DNA of 10,965 bases, from the NCBI GenBank assembly GCA_030590265.1, contig JAUUYW010000080.1:1-10965 (forward strand), written 5' to 3'. This stretch comes from Candidatus Krumholzibacteriia bacterium. Its GTDB lineage: Bacteria; Krumholzibacteriota; Krumholzibacteriia; LZORAL124-64-63. Made by a program: the position numbers and the translations under genes. The notes beneath the pieces were generated by a model. The model saw nothing but the letters and a program-made list of their open reading frames with translations, ran no database searches and was not told the origin of the DNA. Below are positions 5,777 to 10,965 of this stretch, piece after piece. The stretch's first letter is position 1. The number at the start of each line of letters is the position of its first letter.

Positions 5777-7757
5777 GGTTTTCCGGATCCTCAATCAAAG
5801 TACCATCCAACAAATGCCTCTCAAACCACTCCAACAAAAGTTCCTGATAACTCACCTGATTTTCCGGATTTCGAATTCCATGCCCCTCATTCTCAAATCG
5901 CACAAAACGGGACGGCACTCCCAGTGATTGCAGGGCCGAAAACCAAATTTGCCCACCGGCGGCGAGACAGCGAAAATCCTGATGTCCCTGGCTGATCAAC
6001 GTCGGCGTTGTCACCTGGTCCACTTTTTCAAAGGGTGAATTTTTTAAATAAACTTCTCTGGCTTTGGGTTCCCACGGCTTGCCCATGAACTCCCATTCGG
6101 GAAACCATTTTTCATCGGTGGTGCCCCAAAAAGAAATGAGCTCGGGATACATCCGGTCTACAGCCGCGGCACCAAAACGATTCGTTTGAGTGGTGATGGC
6201 TGCGGCCAGGTGACCACCATAGCTGCCACCCATCACGGCCAAATGACCCGGTTCAGCCCAGCCCTGTTCAATGGCAAGATCAACGCAGGCAAACAGTTCC
6301 CGGGCCGGGCGTTCCACCCAATCTCCCCGGATATCTTCCTGAAATGCGTAACCGTAGCCCATGCTGCCAGTAGGGTTGGCAATAATCACTCCATAATGAT
6401 ACGTGGGCAGAATGTGAAACTCGGGTAGAAAATAGCCACCGTACATCCACTCAGGTCCGCCATGAATGCTGAGTACGGTAGGGACCTTTTCACCGGGTTG
6501 CAAACCTTGGGGTTTGAAAAACCAGCCTTCGATGGTGCGGCCATCCACCTCAATGGAAAAGGCCTCTGGTTGGGTCAACCCCACCTTTTGCCGCCACCGT
6601 TCGTTGGGATCGATCAAAAGCTTTGGTTGACGAGGAAAGGCTTTGCGGGTGCGCAGATCCACCAGGAAAATGGAGCCGGGATTGGTTTGGCCCGCTCCGC
6701 TAAAAACCGCCCGGCCACCGGCAATCTGCACCGACCAGAGATCGTGCCGACCATCGGTGATCAACTGGTGACTGTCGCCTTCAATGCGCACCAGATCAAT
6801 GCAGCCTCGGTTGGCGCCCAGCAAATACAAATCATCACCATCGTGGGTGATGTTCATGATCCAGTTGTCGAAGTCCGTGCCATGAAATTCCAAAGACCCG
6901 GTGTCGCCGGTTTTCGGATCCATGATGGCCACCCGCATGGGAGCGCTTTCCCAAATGGGATCTTCGGATCGCAGCCAGGCCACACGCCCATCGGGAAGCC
7001 AGCGCGGTTTGGCATCTTGACCAGGGTTATTGGTCAACCGGCGCAAATTCTCTCCGTCCGCATCAATGACCCACAATTCAGTATCCACAGTCAGTCCCAA
7101 ATTGGCTTCCTCTTTGGCTTCAAAAACCAGGCGGTCACTGTCGGGAGACCAAAACAGGTTGCGCACATCCAAGGGTTCATTAAAAAGACGGCGGGGCCTG
7201 CCATCGGCCACCTTCATCACAAAGAGTTGCCCCCGGTTTCCCCGGCGATAACCCTGTCCCAGATGCCGGTAACCGAGGCCATCGGCCACCACAAAACGAT
7301 CTTCCTCACCAGGTGCGTTCTCTCCCACCAGGTCCTGGGCAATCCAGGCCAACGCCTGACCATCGGGAGACCAATTCAAGCCGCCAAAATCCCCCACACC
7401 ATCACTCAGCCGGCGACGATTGGCCCCGTCCCCGGCCATGAGCCAAACTTCCACGCCATCATCCACCTGGCGCAAATAGGCCACAGCCTCACCATCAGGT
7501 CGCCACACCGCGCCCCAGCTCTTGTCTTCCGGGGTGAAAACGGTCAAATCCTTGCCCGTATCCAGATCCCGGCGATAAGCGGTGGAGAGGTTTTTTCCTT
7601 TGTCGTGATTCCATTGGTTGATGGTGTAAAGCAGGTACCGGCCATCCGGAGAAAGGCCCACCACCGAAGCCGTTTTCATGGTCAGGATATCCTCCGGCAC
7701 CATGGCTGCCGCCTGTGACATGACCAACAACAACATCGTCAGCAAAAGGCGTCTCAT
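5769..7757 (-). CDS. Secreted S9 family prolyl oligopeptidase-like serine peptidase
   Basis: The 662-aa exported serine peptidase probably cleaves oligopeptides or dipeptides from the N-terminus (S9B/S9C, DPP IV or acylaminoacyl-peptidase type). Residues 1-18 are a signal peptide ending in AAA. Residues about 25-370 form a TolB/PD40-type beta-propeller with repeated SPDG/RPDG/WSPD motifs (36-39, 86-89, 130-133, 203-206, 255-257). The alpha/beta hydrolase domain spans about 395-650: oxyanion-loop HGGP (432-435), nucleophile Ser512 in GGSYGG, Asp594 in GHQDFR and His626 in NEGHG, so the catalytic triad is complete. ATG 7757 overlaps the upstream TGA (ATGA), and GGAG lies 8 nt before it. It overlaps the next gene by 8 nt. 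It sits in the middle of the operon and its neighbours are also membrane or exported proteins, which fits peptide digestion in the periplasm or outside. The exact cleavage preference cannot be read. Confidence 0.9.
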   Translation of the reverse strand: MRRLLLTMLLLVMSQAAAMVPEDILTMKTASVVGLSPDGRYLLYTINQWNHDKGKNLSTAYRRDLDTGKDLTVFTPEDKSWGAVWRPDGEAVAYLRQVDDGVEVWLMAGDGANRRRLSDGVGDFGGLNWSPDGQALAWIAQDLVGENAPGEEDRFVVADGLGYRHLGQGYRRGNRGQLFVMKVADGRPRRLFNEPLDVRNLFWSPDSDRLVFEAKEEANLGLTVDTELWVIDADGENLRRLTNNPGQDAKPRWLPDGRVAWLRSEDPIWESAPMRVAIMDPKTGDTGSLEFHGTDFDNWIMNITHDGDDLYLLGANRGCIDLVRIEGDSHQLITDGRHDLWSVQIAGGRAVFSGAGQTNPGSIFLVDLRTRKAFPRQPKLLIDPNERWRQKVGLTQPEAFSIEVDGRTIEGWFFKPQGLQPGEKVPTVLSIHGGPEWMYGGYFLPEFHILPTYHYGVIIANPTGSMGYGYAFQEDIRGDWVERPARELFACVDLAIEQGWAEPGHLAVMGGSYGGHLAAAITTQTNRFGAAAVDRMYPELISFWGTTDEKWFPEWEFMGKPWEPKAREVYLKNSPFEKVDQVTTPTLISQGHQDFRCLAAGGQIWFSALQSLGVPSRFVRFENEGHGIRNPENQVSYQELLLEWFERHLLDGTLIEDPENHE

Positions 7758-8071
7758 TTCACCAACTCCAGTTTGAGAAAGATGAAAGTGGCGATGGCGT
7801 AAAATCCGAGGATGAGGAAAATTTTTACGGCATAGAATTGCCAGAGTGATACATCACTCAACACCAGAATGGTGGAGCTTTGGCTGCCAAAAAATATTGC
7901 CGAAGCGACAATGAGCATCACCCGGGAATTGGGCACCTTCAAATTGGCGCTGCAGGAAGGACAAACGGCGCCCCACATGGCGGTTCCCGGTCGACCAGGA
8001 CCCAGAATTTGTTTCAGGGCCCCGGACCAGGAAAAAGCGTGATCACATTGGGGGCAAACAGGGTTGTTCAA
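7754..8071 (-). CDS. Small zinc-ribbon protein with two membrane segments, TTG start
   Basis: The 105-aa protein has two CxxC pairs, Cys6/Cys9 (CPQC) and Cys37/Cys40 (CPSC), which form a likely zinc ribbon, then two hydrophobic helices (about 51-71 and 80-100) and a short charged tail. The motif CPQCDHAFSW followed by a second CxxC and transmembrane segments resembles the small CxxC-x20-CxxC membrane protein type (TIGR04104-like), although the spacing here is 27. No function is established for such proteins. The frame has no ATG before the ribbon. TTG at 8071 is chosen because a GGAA at 8083-8080 lies 8 nt upstream; further in-frame codons reach back to a stop within the leader (CTG or ATT starts would be possible). 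Its TGA overlaps the S9 gene's ATG, so it heads a coupled four-gene operon. Its leader is highly structured, which together with the weak start suggests controlled, low translation. Confidence 0.75.
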   Translation of the reverse strand: MNNPVCPQCDHAFSWSGALKQILGPGRPGTAMWGAVCPSCSANLKVPNSRVMLIVASAIFFGSQSSTILVLSDVSLWQFYAVKIFLILGFYAIATFIFLKLELVK

Positions 8072-8072
8072 G

Positions 8073-8169
8073 GCTGGAATTCCATTCAGGTTCTCGGGAC
8101 AAATCCCGGAATCGGTTTCAATTCAGTTCACGATCTGAATTGAAACCGAATTCCGTCCCAAATTCCAGC
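8073..8169 (-). promoter_or_regulatory. Nested inverted repeats between TPR gene and operon: terminator or structured leader
   Basis: Almost all of the 97-nt gap is self-complementary. The core is a perfect 15-bp stem (8112-8126 with 8135-8149, 8-nt loop). It is extended by GGAA/TTCC (8108-8111 with 8151-8154, one bulge), GGGAC/GTCCC (8096-8100 with 8155-8159) and GCTGGAATT/AATTCCAGC (8073-8081 with 8161-8169). The outermost arm covers the ribosome-binding region of the TTG-start gene. CGGGA/TCCCG (8095-8099 with 8104-8108) makes a competing small hairpin. No T-run is seen. It could end the TPR transcript, protect mRNA ends, or regulate translation of the next gene. Confidence 0.65.
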
Positions 8170-8170
8170 A

Positions 8171-10594
8171 TCATTTGTAAGTACTGCCACTTCTGGATCT
8201 GCTGACTCCCACACCACCGTCGACGGCACTGGCCTGGGTATTGCCGAATCTATCCACCTCGAGAAACCAGCGGTCAATTACAGGAAGTGCATAGTCTCCT
8301 TGATTGGCTTGTCGCAGGCGGGAATAGCCAACCTTCATGTAATAAGCAAATCGGATCGAATCAGCATTTCCGTAAGTATTGGCACTATAACCCTCCGGGT
8401 GATGCCCACTAAAGGCATGTTGCCACCAAGGCAACCGCAAAGGATCTTGAATCAGAGACAAAAGAAGGTAGTTGTCCGTAACAGTTTCTCCCGACAGAAG
8501 AGCCTCAGCCAACGCTTCAGACCTTTCGTTCTCACCCAACAAACGATCCACATAAAGCAACATCACCTCTTCACTCGGCTCCAGATCGGAACTCCACCCC
8601 GGGGCCAACAAGGCCTGAGCATGAGTAAACATTTTCCGATCCATATAGGCCAAAGCCAAATTCCGCCGCAATCCGATGTCCCCTGTGGTCTGATACTCCA
8701 GCTCCAGCTGTTTCAGGGATTCATCCTCCGGGCTCAGCGTTGCCGCGATGGAATCGGGCACCACAAAGAAGGCTGTAATTTCAGCATTCAGCTGAGCAAC
8801 CAGGGCCGCCGGATCAGCAACCAGGTCCATCGGAGGCCCATCGCTTGTACCAGCCACCTTGTACTCCTCCACCTGCAATCGCAGGTCATCCGGATTTCCG
8901 CCGTTGGCCCGATAACTGGTGACCGCCATCTGCAATACACGCTGCACTTCCCGATTTTCCGGATCCAGCTTCCAGGCTCTTTCCAAATCGGCCACCGACT
9001 CCACAAAACGCTTCTGCTGCAACCTCAACAAACCTCGATTATACAAAGCGGATACAGAGTACGGCTCCAAACGCAGGGCCATGTCCATGGCAATTGCCGC
9101 CTCTTCCTGATTCCCCGCCCGAGCCTGCAAAACGCCCAACATACGCCAACCAGCGGCCAATTTTTCATCCGCAACCACTGCTTCATTCATCAGGGCCATG
9201 GCTTCATGGTCTTTTCCTTCACCCATATCCAGCATGCCCAGCAACAGGGAGGTCCCGGCATCAACTTTGCCCTGCTGTGCAAAAGCCAAGCGGGCCGCTT
9301 CCAATTCGGTTCGAGCCGATGCCTGGTGATTGAAGGAATAGTGAATTCTGCCGCGCATGGCCCGGCACACTGCTGGCCGAATGTTGCGCCGCTCGGCCAC
9401 TTCAAGGGCACGCAAGGCCCGGCCTGCCGCATCTTTCCTTTTCTCCTCAAAAACAGCCAGGGACATGGTGTTCATCTGAGAGGCCGCGTAAGTCAGGATG
9501 GAACCACCCACCAGAAACCGACCACCGTAACTGGTGTAAACCGGCATGGCGGGATTCGGTACATCCAAAACCATGGGCATGAGGTTCCCACCCTGCCAGG
9601 GGTAAAAACCTTCATAACGCCGGGCGAGAAAACCCTGGGCGTAATAACGATCCGCTCTTTTATCACGCACTAGTTCACTGACCAGGCCCACATCGGCCCA
9701 GAAACGATCCATATAAGGCACATGCAGACGGTCTTCATAGCTAACCAAATCGCCCAATATCTGCCGGGCGGCATCGAACTCCCCCACTGCCATCAAAGCC
9801 TGGGATTTGATCCAACGGTTGGCATAATCACTGTGTGTATTTCCTTGCCCGTAATGCCAGTAATCGACTTTGCGAAATTTGATGGGTGGCATGCGCACCG
9901 CCAGACTGTGCGCTTCGGAATATCGGCCCGCCCCCGCCAGCAACAGTCCTTTGATCAGCACCAGTTCCGGGTCGCCCCGTTTGAAAGTCAGCCCCTCATC
10001 AACGGCGGCCAATCCTTCATCCCACAAGGTCAAATCACGCAGAACCCAAGCCCTTTCACGATAGATCAGCAACCTGATTTCTTCATTGATGGGCTCATCA
10101 TTGGCCTCACGGGCCAGGACCGCCAATCGGGCATTATCGAGACAATCTTTTCCGGAATAAAGGTCGCCACTGGCCAGAAGCAACGAACCCCTGATGCCCC
10201 ACGCTTCGGCAAAGGAAGGGTCCATATCAGTGGCCTCCCTCAATTCCATCAGGCTATTGCCCACACCCACTCCCCGAGTGCTGTTATCAATAAGGGTATT
10301 TCTGTAATACCAGAACCGTTTGCGCGAATCCCGGTACTGCTTGTTTTCGAAATTCAAGGTTTGGTAGGTATCAAGCCTCAATTCAGCTCGCGTCCGCATA
10401 TCCACCCGGACTTCTGGAGAGAGCTCCATGTATTCGTCCAAACGATCTTCAAAAACGGTTTCATCCGCAGCGGAAACTGAGGTTTTTTCGGGTTTGGTAA
10501 CTTCGGAATTCAACAAACCGGGTTTGTGACTGCTGGAACAACCAACAACCATAATCAAGACCACAAACAGGCCAAACATGCCCCAATGGCGCAT
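8171..10594 (-). CDS. Large TPR-repeat lipoprotein of unknown function
   Basis: The product has 807 aa. ATG 10594 is chosen because GGGGGAG stands 5 nt before it and the protein then opens with a lipoprotein signal: MRHW, a hydrophobic stretch 5-17, and lipobox V-V-G-Cys19. The mature protein would be lipid-anchored; Ser follows the Cys, so outer membrane is the likely site. TPR-type helical pairs are clearest at about 447-477, 481-511 and 515-547 (WRMLGVLQARAGN, YNRGLLRLQQKRF, ending in LDPEN). Weaker ones lie at about 127-160, 180-230 and 262-285. Residues 620-700 look like another helical repeat block. The C-terminus is Gly/Ser-rich (GGVGVSRSRSGSTYK). TPR proteins are scaffolds; here the partner is unknown. 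It is probably transcribed from its own promoter and separated from the downstream operon by the structured gap. I do not recognise a named family for the whole protein. Confidence 0.83.
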   Translation of the reverse strand: MRHWGMFGLFVVLIMVVGCSSSHKPGLLNSEVTKPEKTSVSAADETVFEDRLDEYMELSPEVRVDMRTRAELRLDTYQTLNFENKQYRDSRKRFWYYRNTLIDNSTRGVGVGNSLMELREATDMDPSFAEAWGIRGSLLLASGDLYSGKDCLDNARLAVLAREANDEPINEEIRLLIYRERAWVLRDLTLWDEGLAAVDEGLTFKRGDPELVLIKGLLLAGAGRYSEAHSLAVRMPPIKFRKVDYWHYGQGNTHSDYANRWIKSQALMAVGEFDAARQILGDLVSYEDRLHVPYMDRFWADVGLVSELVRDKRADRYYAQGFLARRYEGFYPWQGGNLMPMVLDVPNPAMPVYTSYGGRFLVGGSILTYAASQMNTMSLAVFEEKRKDAAGRALRALEVAERRNIRPAVCRAMRGRIHYSFNHQASARTELEAARLAFAQQGKVDAGTSLLLGMLDMGEGKDHEAMALMNEAVVADEKLAAGWRMLGVLQARAGNQEEAAIAMDMALRLEPYSVSALYNRGLLRLQQKRFVESVADLERAWKLDPENREVQRVLQMAVTSYRANGGNPDDLRLQVEEYKVAGTSDGPPMDLVADPAALVAQLNAEITAFFVVPDSIAATLSPEDESLKQLELEYQTTGDIGLRRNLALAYMDRKMFTHAQALLAPGWSSDLEPSEEVMLLYVDRLLGENERSEALAEALLSGETVTDNYLLLSLIQDPLRLPWWQHAFSGHHPEGYSANTYGNADSIRFAYYMKVGYSRLRQANQGDYALPVIDRWFLEVDRFGNTQASAVDGGVGVSRSRSGSTYK

Positions 10595-10693
10595 GGCGAC
10601 TCCCCCTTTGGCGAACGGATTTTCGGTCATCTTTGTGGAAGGCAAACCCGGAGAGGACCCACCGGCAAGCCTGAGCGAGGTTCCACTGGCGTC

Positions 10694-10725
10694 ATTATAC
10701 TACAGAATACGGCTGGTTTGGGCAA
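10694..10725 (-). promoter_or_regulatory. Possible promoter of the TPR lipoprotein gene
   Basis: On the minus strand a perfect -10, TATAAT, lies at 10699-10694. The best -35 candidate is TTGCCC (10725-10720), but the 20-bp spacer is longer than usual. Transcription would begin near 10687 and leave a leader of about 93 nt before the ATG at 10594. The -10 is convincing; the -35 is not. Confidence 0.45.
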
Positions 10726-10736
10726 CATAGGGATAG

Positions 10737-10750
10737 ACAGCTGACAGCTG
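10737..10750. repeat. Tandem ACAGCTG x2
   Basis: ACAGCTG occurs twice head to tail. Each copy contains the palindrome CAGCTG. It lies 12 bp from the TPR promoter -35 candidate and 15 bp from the large inverted repeat. It may be a regulator site or chance. Confidence 0.3.
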
Positions 10751-10765
10751 CCCAATTATGCTTTT

Positions 10766-10894
10766 AGTTGTGCCGCGGAGAATGTTGCTTGCCCAAAAAG
10801 TAGCCCTATTTTTGATGCAAAACTCGAAATAGCACATATATGGTACTTAAAATCAGCATGTTTTTGGGCCAGCAACATTCTCCGCGGCACAACT
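10766..10894. repeat. 34-bp inverted repeat (33/34) around a 61-bp AT-rich core
   Basis: The left arm (10766-10799) and right arm (10861-10894) are reverse complements over 34 bp with one mismatch (T10790). Each arm begins AGTTGTGCCGCGGAGAATG reading inward. The 61-bp core (10800-10860) is about 34% GC against 50% in the left arm. It holds promoter-like words: TTGATG (10812) with CATATA (10835), and TAAAAT (10848), plus a small CTATTT/AAATAG stem (10806-10811 with 10827-10832). The match ends sharply at both sides. No target-site duplication beyond a TT is visible. The right arm overlaps the start of the plus-strand exported-protein frame. Options are an invertible segment, a miniature inverted-repeat element or a duplicated leader. 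The repeat itself is certain; its role is not. Confidence 0.9.
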
Positions 10895-10965
10895 TTCACC
10901 TTTCATGCCTGCTGATGCTGTTCATCCTTGCTGGCCTGCTGGCCATGCCTCTGACCTCCCCGGCC
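10858..10965 (+). CDS. N-terminus of exported protein, signal peptide only (partial)
   Basis: A plus-strand frame from ATG 10858 is open for 36 codons to the window edge. It encodes an n-region with Arg10 and several His, then a clear hydrophobic core LLMLFILAGLLAM (about 18-30) and PLTSPA, a typical signal peptide with a likely cleavage after the final Ala. No mature part is visible, so function is unknown. The start is uncertain: there is no Shine-Dalgarno before 10858, unlike the other genes here. Residues 2-13 are encoded by the right arm of the inverted repeat. A start at the internal ATG 10915 would leave the arm in the 5' leader but gives a signal peptide without a positive n-region. 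Confidence 0.5.
   Translation, partial: MFLGQQHSPRHNFHLSCLLMLFILAGLLAMPLTSPA

Noticed and set aside
4619..5995. Plus-strand frame of 458 codons across three minus-strand genes
   Set aside because: It crosses the glycosidase-like, CPBP-like and S9 genes, is rich in Gln/Pro/His, lacks a ribosome-binding site and matches no domain I recognise.
6462..7718. Long plus-strand frame opposite the S9 peptidase
   Set aside because: Shadow of the minus-strand peptidase, whose propeller motifs and catalytic triad are intact.
8300..9673. Plus-strand frame of 457 codons opposite the TPR lipoprotein
   Set aside because: Gln/His/Ile-rich shadow composition; the minus strand has a good ribosome-binding site, a lipobox and TPR motifs.
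10807..10814. Bacteroidota-type -7 box (TATTTTTG fits TAnnTTTG, with a TTG 19 bp upstream)
   Set aside because: Fits the pattern, but the other genes use Shine-Dalgarno sites and sigma70-like boxes, so a Bacteroidota promoter is not supported on one match.
10766..10894. Integron attC site
   Set aside because: attC sites have RYYYAAC at the left end and GTTRRRY at the right. Here the ends are GTTGTGC and GCACAAC, the wrong way round and not matching the consensus, and no integrase or cassette array is seen.
10766..10894. Insertion sequence
   Set aside because: The element is only 129 bp with no room for a transposase, and no target duplication longer than TT is visible. A miniature non-autonomous element remains possible, so it is reported as a repeat.

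Overview
The window looks like chromosomal DNA of a moderately GC-rich Gram-negative bacterium, probably an uncultured lineage of the Fibrobacterota-Chlorobiota-Bacteroidota (FCB) superphylum or a neighbour such as Krumholzibacteriota or Eisenbacteria. The basis is a large secreted metallocarboxypeptidase ending in an FlgD-like/type IX-like C-terminal domain, a large TPR lipoprotein and several other exported proteins. This placement is an inference. Most genes have a good Shine-Dalgarno (GGAG/GGAGG) 5-8 nt before the start, which argues against ordinary Bacteroidota. I see no tRNA, rRNA, CRISPR array, transposase or phage gene.

Layout. 1-62 (-) is the N-terminus of a probable SAM-dependent methyltransferase, divergent from the NAD malate dehydrogenase gene at 243-1196 (+). 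A GC-rich hairpin follows mdh. An AT-rich promoter region with a perfect operator-like palindrome then precedes an 866-aa secreted M14 zinc carboxypeptidase (1483-4083, +). Its stop lies 3 bp from the end of a converging minus-strand gene block. In transcription order that block is: TPR lipoprotein (10594-8171), a 97-nt leader made of nested inverted repeats, a two-TM zinc-ribbon protein with a TTG start (8071-7754), a secreted S9 prolyl-oligopeptidase-like peptidase (7757-5769), a divergent CPBP-like membrane protein (5776-4919) and a secreted phosphodiester-glycosidase-like protein (4914-4087). The last four overlap or lie within 4 nt of each other and are almost certainly one translationally coupled operon. 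At the right edge a new plus-strand gene for an exported protein starts at about 10858 and runs off the window.

How the parts may work together. mdh is central metabolism. The rest is an envelope/export neighbourhood: two secreted peptidases, a CPBP-type membrane protein, a glycosidase-like protein and a TPR lipoprotein, consistent with digestion of external peptides or envelope maintenance. No specific pathway can be named.

The most unusual structure is at 10766-10894: a 34-bp inverted repeat (33/34 matches) around a 61-bp AT-rich core (about 34% GC), between two divergently transcribed exported-protein genes. The right arm runs into the start of the plus-strand gene. It could be an invertible promoter/start-codon switch, a miniature inverted-repeat element or a duplicated leader. 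The second is the self-complementary leader at 8073-8169, which can pair over the ribosome-binding region of the TTG-start gene and contains two mutually exclusive outer pairings.
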